Source of the DNA: Bacteroidia bacterium
Lineage (GTDB): Bacteria; Bacteroidota; Bacteroidia; Bacteroidales; Azobacteroidaceae
Reading direction: 5' to 3'
Length of the DNA: 36,349 bases
NCBI GenBank assembly: GCA_025996865.1
Contig: BNTV01000044.1
Span: 1 to 36,349, forward strand
Positions 24,896-32,177 of this stretch are shown piece by piece. Under the pieces are notes generated by a model. That model worked only from the letters and a program-made list of their open reading frames with translations. It did no database searches and was not told the origin of the DNA. Both the position numbers and the translations under genes were made by a program. Each line of letters begins with the position of its first letter. Within the stretch, counting starts at the first letter, position 1.

Positions 24896-26526
24896 TATTT
24901 CATCCATCTCCGTTCACCCTCAGAAATCAACATTCTTTTATTTAACATATTTTTAAGCATCCCTTTGAGCTTAAAAATATTTATTTCTCCTCCAATTCTC
25001 TTTTGTATCTCACTCACCGAACTCTTCGGATAAACAGCTATATCTCTATAAATCAATTCTTCTAACCGAGAATCTTCAATATTCTTCAGATTAATTTTCC
25101 CTTTGAAATTCTTATTTTGGATAAACTCAGGATTGATTTCATAAAGTGTCCCTTTACCTTCACCCGATTTTACAACCAAATCATATTCCAACAGACTGCC
25201 AAGCCACTCTCTTAAACTTTGTTGTTCGCCTTGATTCAACAACTTAGATAGTTCTGTTGCCGAATAAGGTTGTTGTATTAATAACCCAAGCGTGATGATT
25301 TCCTTTTGTTTCAGAGGAAATTCATTGGTCGCTTTATCCATCAACAACACAATCTCTTTATTGACAAATCTCTTTGAAACAGTAACGGTTACTCTATCAT
25401 CACCTTCATATACAACCGGAAGTGATTTGCCTATACTCAATAGTTTGGCATAAATCATATCGTAGCCGCTACCTTCCCGTTCCATCAGGTTCAGGTCGAA
25501 AAAGACTTTGGACAAATTTTCATTTCTTCTGACCGACTTGGATAAAATATTTTTCGGCGTTACGCCATAAGGCAATAATCCCGGACTATGTATTTCCAAC
25601 CGGTCGTGAAAAATGTTAATGAAAATATCTCCGCGCGTGGTATATATTCTGTGAACCAACGCATTGGCACACAATTCCCTGATTACTTCAATCGGATAGA
25701 AAGGAACATTTTTGCGATATGCTCCATCGGGAATTTCCATACTTTCCTGCCAATCGGGAACATCGCGCACGATGCTTTCCAAGATTTCCTTGGGATTCAG
25801 ATAAAAATCATCCAACAGAAATTTCCAAACTTTTTCTTCCTGTTCATTATACCGGATTACCTGAATAATCGGCGCAAACAATAAAGAAGAGCGGTCGCTT
25901 CGTTGTCCAATCCAAAGAATACCTAAATTAGTCAGATAGTTATCTTTCTGAAATTCATAGTATTCAAGAATTTCTTCATCGGATTTTTGTTTTACGAAAG
26001 CGCTTACTCGGGGAGAAGTCCTGACATCGTGCAAAAAGTCCGTTTTTTTCTTTTCATCGAAATTAGAGTTATCTACCTGTTTGGTCGTCAGTTTCTCCCA
26101 GATAAAAGCATTTTTTTCAGCTGCAAGCCGGACAATCTCATCAGGCATTACCGGTTTACATTCATCGGCAATCCTGACATAAAGCCTGCCATCAGTCGTA
26201 GATGCAATGGAATGGACATTCCTGATAATATTCAGTCTGATATATTCCGACTTATTAGCTGCAATCTCAAGAGTCACTTTAACTACAACATTGATAGTCC
26301 GTTGAGTAATATTCTTATGAAGAGTATCAAGGATATTTTTATCTTCAATTCGCTGATTTTCAGGAGGTAATTTATCTCCGTCTTCAATTCCAATCAAGAT
26401 ATTTCCACCATGAGCATTAGCAAAAGAAATACAATCTTTCGCCAACTCATCCTAATCGGTATTTTTCCCTTTCAGAAAACGCAACGACTTCTTATCTAAT
26501 AAACTACCTTCTTCCAATGTATGCTT
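24883..26526 (-). pseudogene. AlbA_2/Schlafen-type ATP-binding regulator with in-frame amber stop
   Basis: The open part (TTG 26445 to 24883, 520 aa) contains the AlbA_2 domain (CISFANAHGGNILIGIEDG), a GHKL-type ATPase segment (IRELCANALVHRIY, FHDRLEIHSPGLLPYGV, EREGSGYDMIYAKL) and C-terminal winged helices (ATELSKLLNQ, SVSEIQKRIGG). Upstream, in the same frame, 26525-26455 reads KHTLEEGSLLDKKSLRFLKG then KNTD, followed by TAG at 26454-26452 and DELAKDC. Relatives have an aromatic residue, often Trp, at this point, so a TGG-to-TAG change is likely. The expected ATG also appears lost (AAG). Either the gene is inactive, or translation begins at the internal TTG, removing the first strand of the AlbA domain. 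Such proteins are often annotated as transcriptional regulators or RecG-like; their role is unclear. Confidence 0.65.
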
Positions 26527-26543
26527 ATTTTATTAAGTTGTTG

Positions 26544-26551
26544 CAAAGATA
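26544..26551 (-). promoter_or_regulatory. -7 promoter box of element 2
   Basis: TATCTTTG on the minus strand, within the block TTGTTTATCTTTG shared with element 1. The predicted start site is about 10-15 nt upstream of the AlbA reading frame. The -33 box is weak. Confidence 0.45.
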
Positions 26552-26628
26552 AACAAACTAATTGAGAATAAAATAATTCTCAATTCTCAATTAAATTTAA
26601 GCGTGTAAACAATATGTCAAAGAACGTT

Positions 26629-26700
26629 TGGAATCGGGTAGGAGAATCGGGATTATTTCCCGTTTCGACCTCCCACACCACCGTGCGTACCATTTCCTTG
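26629..26700 (-). other. group II intron 3'-end remnant (domain V/VI-like)
   Basis: On the minus strand the sequence GGTACGCACGGTGGTGTGGG followed by AGGTCGAAACGGGAAATAAT and CCCGATTCTCCTACCCGATT resembles the 3' arm of group II intron domain V (CGCACGGT) and domain VI, ending in the typical CTACCCGAT. The inner stem CGGGAAATAATCCCG is clear. No intron-encoded reverse transcriptase is present, and the 5' arm of domain V is not convincing, so only a tail survives. It sits directly between the GH105 stop and the right end of element 2. Confidence 0.45.
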
Positions 26701-26702
26701 CT

Positions 26703-27887
26703 TTACATCTTGCGATGGGTAGATGCTGTTTCCAGTAAGTGATATTGGTCATAGAACATAATCGCTGCACCCAGTGCATAGTGATTGCCATCCACCACTT
26801 TCCGGTTGAAATAGTAGGCTTTATTCCCTACACACGTGCCTGAACAAACATTGGTCAGAGTCAGCCGGGAAGGTTCTATCCGTTTCAGACTGAACTTTTC
26901 GATGCCCTGACAGGCGTTTTCCAGCGCCGGTAAATAGGTCGCGGGGGGCAGGAGTCCGTCAGCGATTCCTACCGTCATGGCGTAGGCGAACATGGCCGTG
27001 CACGAACTCTCAATGAAATTCCCGGCTTCTCCCGGATAGATGGGTAACTGGTACCAGTGTCCCGTTGTTTTATCCTGCAAGCCGAGCAAGGTTTGCATCA
27101 TTTTGAGATACAAGGCTTCCAACGCAGTTCTTTCTTTCATGCCCTGAGGCATCAGATGCAGGGTGTTAACCAGCGTCATAGCCACCCATCCATTGCCGCG
27201 CCCCCAGAACTCTTCGCCCCGCCGGTATGGATTGTTCGCCCATCCAAGCATACTGCACTGGTCGTCAAAGGGAATGGTGTCATTATCCCATCCATGGTAC
27301 CACAGACCGGTTTCGGGGTCTTCCAATTTTTCCACATGTGCCAGAATCTGGAATGTCAGTTCTTTCAGATACTGTTCATCGCCGGTCAGTTTATACATTT
27401 CGTTCAGAAACAAAGCAATCATATAGACGGTATCGTCCCACAATTCCACTACATTGTCCCTGTGCGAAACACCACCGTTGGACGCTCTCACGATATGGAG
27501 ATACTGTTCATAAATCTCCAACGCTTTCTGCTGGTACTTTTCCTCGCCCGTTACCCTGGCCAAAAACGCCATGCCAAATCCGGACGCCACCACATTAGGA
27601 TGTATTCCTTCGGTCTTATCCATGGAAACATCCATTGCCTGACGGATGTATTTCAACATATTGTCCTTGTCAATATTATTTTCCCAACGGTCTGCTATTG
27701 ACCGCAACATAGTCGCCTGCGCCCAGTCCCATACATATTTATCGGCCGGCATATACTCTTGCGTCGCATAAGCCATCAGTTCGTCGCCCCATTTAGCGGA
27801 AGTATCTTTTGGCTTAGGGGTACATTGTGTCAGTGACAAGACAAAAATCACAAAGAAAGTACGTAATAATAATAGATGAATTTTCAT
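26703..27887 (-). CDS. GH105 unsaturated rhamnogalacturonyl hydrolase, lipoprotein
   Basis: The 394-aa protein has a lipobox (LSLTQC, Cys22) and an (alpha/alpha)6 barrel typical of GH88/GH105. ELWDDTVYMIALF contains the catalytic Asp (151/152), and PYRRGEEFWGRGNGWVAMTLVNTLH and NGGVSHRDNV are characteristic of the YteR/YesR group. It removes the unsaturated galacturonyl residue left by rhamnogalacturonan lyases. The gene directly upstream is a truncated PL11-type lyase, so substrate and neighbour agree. The C terminus (DQYHLLETASTHRKM) runs into the intron remnant, so the last few residues may be replaced. Confidence 0.9.
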   Translation of the reverse strand: MKIHLLLLRTFFVIFVLSLTQCTPKPKDTSAKWGDELMAYATQEYMPADKYVWDWAQATMLRSIADRWENNIDKDNMLKYIRQAMDVSMDKTEGIHPNVVASGFGMAFLARVTGEEKYQQKALEIYEQYLHIVRASNGGVSHRDNVVELWDDTVYMIALFLNEMYKLTGDEQYLKELTFQILAHVEKLEDPETGLWYHGWDNDTIPFDDQCSMLGWANNPYRRGEEFWGRGNGWVAMTLVNTLHLMPQGMKERTALEALYLKMMQTLLGLQDKTTGHWYQLPIYPGEAGNFIESSCTAMFAYAMTVGIADGLLPPATYLPALENACQGIEKFSLKRIEPSRLTLTNVCSGTCVGNKAYYFNRKVVDGNHYALGAAIMFYDQYHLLETASTHRKM

Positions 27888-27909
27888 TTTTTTACTAATT
27901 AATTTATAT

Positions 27910-28230
27910 TTATACTGAATAGTTGGTCGAAGAGGTGACGGGTTCGCGGTTCACTTTCACATAATCATTGTCCGGAACGGCGCCAATCAACTTGCGATAG
28001 ACGTTGAACGCGATGTCTGCGGGGTCGTCTTCCAACAGCCGCCAACCGATGTAGATCAACGAGTCGGCGCGGGTGAAAGCTACCACGCCGCGATCCAGAA
28101 ATTCCGTTTGAACGTCATCGGCGTTGTAATGCGCTTTGGATGTTTTTTCCGGCGTACACCGGGAACTTCCAATCATTACTACTATCAGCAAAGCGGTCGT
28201 GCTGATTCTATGAAAATTTTTCTTTCTCAT
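27910..28230 (-). pseudogene. truncated rhamnogalacturonan lyase (PL11-like) N terminus
   Basis: Only 106 aa remain. A lipobox (GSSRC, Cys25) is followed by QTEFLDRGVVAFTRADSLIYI, then GWRLLEDDPADIAFNVYRKL and EPVTSSTNYSV. 'LDRG.VA....IYI.WRLL..DP..IAFNVYR' and 'P.T.STNY' are the opening strands of PL11 rhamnogalacturonan lyases, which are about 600 aa or more. The ORF stops right after the STNY block, 22 nt before the GH105 start, so the whole beta-propeller is gone. It is the first gene behind the LacI regulator and the candidate operator, the expected place for the operon's backbone-cutting enzyme. Confidence 0.7.
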
Positions 28231-28288
28231 ATTATATTAGTGTTAAGTTAATTTTATTTTGCTTATTTTCTTGTTTTACTTTATTTCA

Positions 28289-28304
28289 ACTTTACCGATT
28301 AAGT
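28289..28304. promoter_or_regulatory. candidate LacI-family operator
   Basis: ACTTTACCGATTAAGT is a 16-bp imperfect palindrome with a central CG (ACTT.A.CG.T.AAGT), the layout of LacI/PurR-type operators. It lies in the 92-nt gap between the LacI-type gene and the first operon gene, so it would be well placed for local control. Binding is inferred. Confidence 0.4.
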
Positions 28305-28322
28305 AAATAAAGCAGAAAAAAC

Positions 28323-29342
28323 TTATTTCAATTTCAATGTGCATGGCAATATCATTTTGCTGCACGGGTAATTCTGTTTTTTATGTTTTCCGACATACTC
28401 AATATTATCATATAATATTCTTACCGCATTTTTACCTATATCTTCCACCGGCATACGGGCTACGCTGATATTGGGCGATAAGATTCTGAAAGCGGATACT
28501 TCATGAATACAGGCTAAACCGTATCCTTTTCCATTGATATCTATGTTCCTGTCATGAAAATACAGAAAAGCCTCTAATGCAAGAATATGTGTTGTGAAGA
28601 AAAAACCGTCCACATCGGGAACGTTTTCGAAAATGTTGTCCAATACCGGGATAATGTTTTTTTCGTAATTCTCATATTCTACGAAGCCGTAGAGATTGGG
28701 ATTGATTTCCATGCCTGAATCCGTCAAAGCCTTTTTGTAGCCGTTATAACGCATATTCAGTGTTTCCAAATGCGGGTTAGTGGTAATGATAGCAATTTTT
28801 TTCCGCCCCTGTTCCACCAAATGTTTAACTAATTGGCAACTGCTGTTTTCGTTGTCAATAATTACATAATTGGAGTCCATGTCGGAAAAGAAACGGTCGA
28901 ATAAAACAAAAGGGAACGATTCTTTCAGGAAAGTGTCGAATTGTTTCCGCGAGCGTTTGGTGGGAGCAATAATAATTCCATCTACTTGTTTGGATTTCAA
29001 CATGTTAATCATTCGTATTTCCCTTTCTTTTTCCGATTCGGAGCTGCATATAATTAATGAATAGCCCAATTTTTCGGCTTCATGCTCAATTTCTTTGGTG
29101 ATGGAAGAATAAAAGGTGTCGGAAATGGAAGGAACAACCAAGCCGATGGTTTCGGATTTTCCGGAATTTAAGCCTCTTGCCAACAGATTCGGCTGGTAAT
29201 TGACTGTTTTGGCATATTTCATGACTTTCTTCTGGGTCTCCAAGCTGATTGCCCGCTTGTCACCCTGACCGGATAGCACCCACGAAACGGTTGTTGACGT
29301 AAGTCCTAACTCTTTTGCTATGTCCTTCAATAATACTCCCAC
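28323..29342 (-). CDS. LacI family transcriptional regulator
   Basis: The 339-aa protein starts with a GTG codon (29342), and an in-frame stop lies just upstream. The N-terminal helix-turn-helix (LLKDIAKELGLTSTTVSWVL, about 4-23) and hinge helix (YQPNLLARGL) are followed by a periplasmic-binding-protein-like sensor domain (ETIGLVVPSISDTFYSSITK.. to ..MPVEDIGKNAVRIL). It lies directly upstream of the carbohydrate operon on the same strand, and a CG-centred palindrome (28289-28304) separates them, so it probably controls the operon in response to a sugar. A TACATTTG -7-like box lies in the leader (minus strand, near 29376-29383), along with an 8-bp stem at 29433-29452. Confidence 0.92.
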   Translation of the reverse strand: MGVLLKDIAKELGLTSTTVSWVLSGQGDKRAISLETQKKVMKYAKTVNYQPNLLARGLNSGKSETIGLVVPSISDTFYSSITKEIEHEAEKLGYSLIICSSESEKEREIRMINMLKSKQVDGIIIAPTKRSRKQFDTFLKESFPFVLFDRFFSDMDSNYVIIDNENSSCQLVKHLVEQGRKKIAIITTNPHLETLNMRYNGYKKALTDSGMEINPNLYGFVEYENYEKNIIPVLDNIFENVPDVDGFFFTTHILALEAFLYFHDRNIDINGKGYGLACIHEVSAFRILSPNISVARMPVEDIGKNAVRILYDNIEYVGKHKKQNYPCSKMILPCTLKLK

Positions 29343-29432
29343 AGATATTTCAACTTACTTTTGCGATAAAGCTTCTGCAAATGTAAAGATAAAAATTTAG
29401 AATAACCTACTAATTTTTGCGTTTTTTTAGTG

Positions 29433-29452
29433 TTTATGTTTAATAACATAAA
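29433..29452. promoter_or_regulatory. stem-loop between aldo/keto reductase and LacI genes
   Basis: TTTATGTT (29433-29440) pairs with AACATAAA (29445-29452) across a TAAT loop. It could be an operator or a weak terminator after the aldo/keto reductase gene. No long T run follows on the minus strand. Confidence 0.3.
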
Positions 29453-29469
29453 AAACAAACCCCGCAGGC

Positions 29470-30357
29470 TTATTTTTTCAAGGTTTTCATTACTCTTTCC
29501 ACCGCATCGTCAATCTGGCCTTCCGATTCCATACCGAGGGTCATGCCGTGAATATTTCCTTGTGTAAGTACGTAGCTGATAGAACGTTGCCTTTCTTCGT
29601 CGGAAACATGTTTGCCTTCACCAAAAATCTTCATACCAATCACGCCTTTCCCATTCTTTTGGGCTTCCTCAAGAATTTTGCCAACCACTTCGGGCGTTCC
29701 GTCCATCAGGGTTTGGAAAGGATTGATGCGGGCAAGAATCACGTCCACCCAAGGATTGGAAGCCGCCTGTCTCAACGCTTCCAAGTTATGGCAGGAAACG
29801 CCTACGGCTTTCACGAGACCTGTTTGTTTGGCTTTGGAAAAAGCGTCCATGTAGTATTTCCTCGTTTCAGGCCAGTTACCTTCTCCCATGCAGTGCATCA
29901 ACAAAATATCAAAATAAGCCGTATCGACTTCTTGCAAGTAACGGACAAGCGTTTTGTCCGCATCTTTCGCCTGAGGTGTGCCGTCCGGGAAAGTCCACAT
30001 CTTGGTCATCAGGGTTACTTTTTTCCGGTTTATGTCTTTCACTGCCTGACCGATAAAGGAATGAGAACCGTAGCTGTCGGCCATGTCAAAGAAAGAAATT
30101 CCTTTTTCATAAGCGTGATGCACTAATTTCACAAACTTGTCCATACCTAAGCGCGTTTGATTCGAGGAATGGTTTGATCCGATCGTTCCCGTACCCATCG
30201 CTATGCGCGAGACTTTCAGCCCGGTCTTACCCAACTTCACCTTATCCACTTTCAATCCTGAAGTTACCGTCAGTCCCGCATGAGCCGACCCGGGATTCAT
30301 CACTGCCAATCCGACCAAGCCTCCCAAACTTGCCTGAATAAATGTTCTTCTATTCAT
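29470..30357 (-). CDS. aldo/keto reductase with Tat-type signal
   Basis: The 295-aa protein begins MNRRTFIQASLGGLVGLAVM, a twin-arginine-type signal. The AKR barrel follows: KLGKTGLKVSRIAMGTGTIG, the catalytic tetrad as Asp/Tyr in FFDMADSYGSHSF, Lys in VTLMTKMWTF and His in DILLMHCMGEG, and the NADP-binding VKAVGVSCHNLEAL and SISYVLTQG..GMTLGMES segments. It reduces or oxidises a carbonyl/sugar substrate outside or at the membrane if the Tat signal works. It follows the SMP-30 gene by 23 nt, suggesting a two-gene oxidation module for a sugar lactone. Substrate unknown. Confidence 0.88.
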   Translation of the reverse strand: MNRRTFIQASLGGLVGLAVMNPGSAHAGLTVTSGLKVDKVKLGKTGLKVSRIAMGTGTIGSNHSSNQTRLGMDKFVKLVHHAYEKGISFFDMADSYGSHSFIGQAVKDINRKKVTLMTKMWTFPDGTPQAKDADKTLVRYLQEVDTAYFDILLMHCMGEGNWPETRKYYMDAFSKAKQTGLVKAVGVSCHNLEALRQAASNPWVDVILARINPFQTLMDGTPEVVGKILEEAQKNGKGVIGMKIFGEGKHVSDEERQRSISYVLTQGNIHGMTLGMESEGQIDDAVERVMKTLKK

Positions 30358-30380
30358 AATTTTTTCTGTTTGAATGTTAT

Positions 30381-31277
30381 TTATTTAACTCCCCGTACAT
30401 TCATGCGCAAAGCGTACAAATTTTCCGAAGCGGTTATAAAAAGTATTTTCCTGTCTTTTCCCCCGAAGCAAACATTGGCTGTCCAATTCGCTTCGACCGG
30501 AATGTGTTCGATTTGTTCGCCTGCAGCATTGAAAACGGTTACTCCCTTGCCTGTCAAATAGATATTACCTTGGTTGTCGATGGTCATGCCGTCCGAACCT
30601 TTGGAAGTGAACAAGCGTTTATTGGAGAGGGAACCGTCTTTCTCCACCTGGTAAACAAAAGTTTTATTATCGTCTATATCAGCCACATATAATAATTTCC
30701 CGTCGGGAGAACCGACAATGCCGTTGGGTTGCTTCAAATCGCCGGCTACCCGGACGAGCTTTTTCCGGTCGGGCGACAGATAATAAACGTGCCGGCCGTT
30801 TTGTTGAATTTGCGGATCGCGCGTCCAATAATCCCGCCGGTACATCGGATCGGTAAAGTAAATTCCGCCTTGGGGAGAACGCCACAAATCGTTTGGCCCA
30901 TTGAGTTTTTTACCTTCATAACCGGTAACCAATACCTGATGTTTTCCTTTCATGTCGATACTCCAAAGTTCATTATCCCTGTCGGAACAGGACAAAAGGC
31001 ATCCGTCCTTATCGAAATACAGGCCGTTGGCGCGTCCGCAACCTTCAATAAACAGTGACAGTTTGCCATCGGTTGACCACTTGTAAATCCGGTCATTGGG
31101 CTGGTCGGTAAAATATACATTGCCTTTCGAATCGGCCGCAGGGCCTTCCGTAAAAGCAAATTCGCCGGCCAATTTTTCCACTTTTGCACCTTGTGCGATA
31201 ATTCCGCTTTTTTGGCAGTACAGCATTATCGGACTGATTACAAGGAATATGCTCAAAATAAGTTTTCGTTTATCCAT
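30381..31277 (-). CDS. SMP-30/gluconolactonase-like protein
   Basis: With the start at ATG 31277 the protein is 298 aa with signal peptide MDKRKLILSIFLVISPIMLYC. A six-bladed propeller follows: GEFAFTEGPAADSKGNVYFT (metal-binding Glu), GRANGLYFDKDG, GPNDLWRSPQGGIYFTDPMY (Asn/Asp metal ligands) and QPNGIVGSPDGKLLYVADID. These are the SMP-30/LRE metal site motifs. It hydrolyses a sugar lactone or a similar ester in the periplasm. Its position before the aldo/keto reductase fits an oxidative sugar route, for example through rhamnonolactone or galactonolactone (inference). Confidence 0.88.
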   Translation of the reverse strand: MDKRKLILSIFLVISPIMLYCQKSGIIAQGAKVEKLAGEFAFTEGPAADSKGNVYFTDQPNDRIYKWSTDGKLSLFIEGCGRANGLYFDKDGCLLSCSDRDNELWSIDMKGKHQVLVTGYEGKKLNGPNDLWRSPQGGIYFTDPMYRRDYWTRDPQIQQNGRHVYYLSPDRKKLVRVAGDLKQPNGIVGSPDGKLLYVADIDDNKTFVYQVEKDGSLSNKRLFTSKGSDGMTIDNQGNIYLTGKGVTVFNAAGEQIEHIPVEANWTANVCFGGKDRKILFITASENLYALRMNVRGVK

Positions 31278-31348
31278 ACTAAAATTTGTTATCACCGAAT
31301 TGGGGATAAATATACGGCAAAATAAACAAATATGCAAGTAAAAATAAA

Positions 31349-31474
31349 ATGATTATCAGGGCAATTGGGTTAGAGAGGCCCAATTGGGCGTCTCTACGAG
31401 TGACGGATGTAATCAATTGTCCGTATTGCGGTGGTAAGATTCAGGTAATAAAAAACCCGGCATCAGGTGAGTGA
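31349..31474 (+). CDS. 41-codon ORF with CPYCG motif spanning a palindrome
   Basis: ATG 31349 opens a frame that passes through the palindrome at 31371-31396 (IGLERPNWASL) and continues VINCPYCGGKIQVIKNPASG to TGA 31472-31474. The CPYCG is half of a zinc ribbon. The end overlaps the hairpin terminator of hicAB. It may be a gene fragment opened by palindrome insertion, or a chance ORF. No promoter or Shine-Dalgarno sequence is seen. Confidence 0.2.
   Translation: MIIRAIGLERPNWASLRVTDVINCPYCGGKIQVIKNPASGE
31371..31396. repeat. 26-bp near-perfect palindrome, TAGAGA type
   Basis: TAGAGAGGCCCAATTGGGCG then TCTCTA. It is self-complementary apart from one G/G position, and is nearly identical to the perfect palindrome at 32411-32436. 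Confidence 0.85.
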
Positions 31475-31490
31475 TGCCGGGCTTGTTGTG
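31456..31490 (-). terminator. terminator of hicAB
   Basis: CCCGGCATCA (31456-31465) and TGATGCCGGG (31472-31481) form a perfect 10-bp GC-rich stem with a 6-nt loop. On the minus strand it is followed by TTTTTTATTA, so it terminates the hicAB transcript about 30 nt after the hicB stop. Confidence 0.85.
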
Positions 31491-31511
31491 AAAAAAGTCG
31501 TCAAACAATAA

Positions 31512-31898
31512 TTACACAACAGATGCTAATTCCTTTCCTATTTTTTGGATTCCATCTACAATCCGTTTCCGCTGAGCATGACGCGGTTGTTTTTCTCCGG
31601 TGTAATAGTGGCTTAATTGTTTTAGATTTATGCCGGACATTTTATGTATTGCCGTCAAGGTTGTTTTCCCTTCCAAAGAATGTAATAATGCCTGTACGGT
31701 CAATTCAAACACTAATTCATACTGTTCGGGTACTGTTTCGCCATCTTCTTTCATTCCCTTAAAATGCAATTCTAAAGCAGATTCATACCCCTTTTTTACT
31801 CCGTTCAGTGTATTATCAACAGCAACACATCCTAAAACGCTGTCACTCACTGCACCGTAATTTTTATCCCAATAAATGTTTACCTTAATAGTTTCCAT
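31512..31898 (-). CDS. hicB: HicB-like antitoxin
   Basis: The 128-aa protein begins METIKVNIYWDKNYGAVSDS, a HicB partial RNase-H-like fold (about 1-60), and ends with a helix-turn-helix-type region (LTAIHKMSGINLKQLSHYYTG, about 80-100), as in long HicB proteins that repress their own promoter. It lies 25 nt downstream of hicA on the same strand, the usual order. It would neutralise HicA and bind the palindrome at 32150-32167. Confidence 0.85.
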   Translation of the reverse strand: METIKVNIYWDKNYGAVSDSVLGCVAVDNTLNGVKKGYESALELHFKGMKEDGETVPEQYELVFELTVQALLHSLEGKTTLTAIHKMSGINLKQLSHYYTGEKQPRHAQRKRIVDGIQKIGKELASVV

Positions 31899-31923
31899 AT
31901 CTTTTGTTTATTCAGAGGCTGTA

Positions 31924-32118
31924 TTAACGCCAGCCCGCTTGTTTGAAAATACTGTTTAATAAAAATTGATCGAGTACCAGATTATCCCTGCCGTTTACGG
32001 TCACTCGCCCTTTTTTGACCGGATGCTTAAATTGCCGATGACTTCCTTCTATCACAACCAAATACCATCCATCCTCTTTTAGCATCTGTAAAATTTCACG
32101 TACTTTGTATCGTTTCAT
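31924..32118 (-). CDS. hicA: HicA-like mRNA interferase toxin
   Basis: I place the start at ATG 32118 (MKRYKVREILQMLKEDGWYL), giving 64 aa, the usual HicA length; the longer ORF start at 32148 lies within the promoter. The dsRBD-like fold shows the catalytic His in VIEGSHRQFKHPVKKGRVTV and ends LLNSIFKQAGW, the standard C terminus. HicA degrades mRNA during stress when HicB is limiting. The usual 'PGH...' segment reads NGRDNLVLDQF here. Confidence 0.85.
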   Translation of the reverse strand: MKRYKVREILQMLKEDGWYLVVIEGSHRQFKHPVKKGRVTVNGRDNLVLDQFLLNSIFKQAGWR

Positions 32119-32145
32119 TTTTTCATTAATTATTGTTTGACACCA

Positions 32146-32177
32146 CAAAAGTAGATATATTTCTACTGTTATTCAAA
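32146..32177 (-). promoter_or_regulatory. hicAB promoter with embedded operator
   Basis: On the minus strand TTTG (32177-32174) and TACTTTTG (32153-32146) are separated by 20 nt, matching the Bacteroidetes -33/-7 pattern. Between and overlapping the -7 box lies the inverted repeat AGTAGA..TCTACT (32150-32167), a good site for HicB autorepression. The predicted start site falls about 20 nt before the hicA ATG. Confidence 0.7.

Larger units (their letters stand above)
24705..26622 (-). mobile_element. inverted-repeat-bounded element 2 (AlbA/Schlafen-type cargo)
   Basis: The left end 24705-24727 (CTTTGAATTTTGTTTACACG...) and the reverse complement of the right end 26600-26622 (CTTTGACATATTGTTTACAC...) match at 22 of 23 aligned positions with one 1-nt gap. 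Both ends carry the inner sequence CACGCTT, unlike the ACGATTAAT of element 1. Internal order on the minus strand is boxA-like GTTCTTTGACATATTG, AATTGAGAAT hairpin, TATCTTTG -7 box (26551-26544), the AlbA gene, and the terminator. The 25-bp sequence 26602-26626 is identical to 9278-9302 in element 1. No transposase is present. Confidence 0.55.

Noticed and set aside
26597..26791. 64-codon minus ORF ending SKRSLTYCLHA
   Set aside because: It spans the GH105 end, the intron remnant and the element end in a frame that fits none of them; probably chance.
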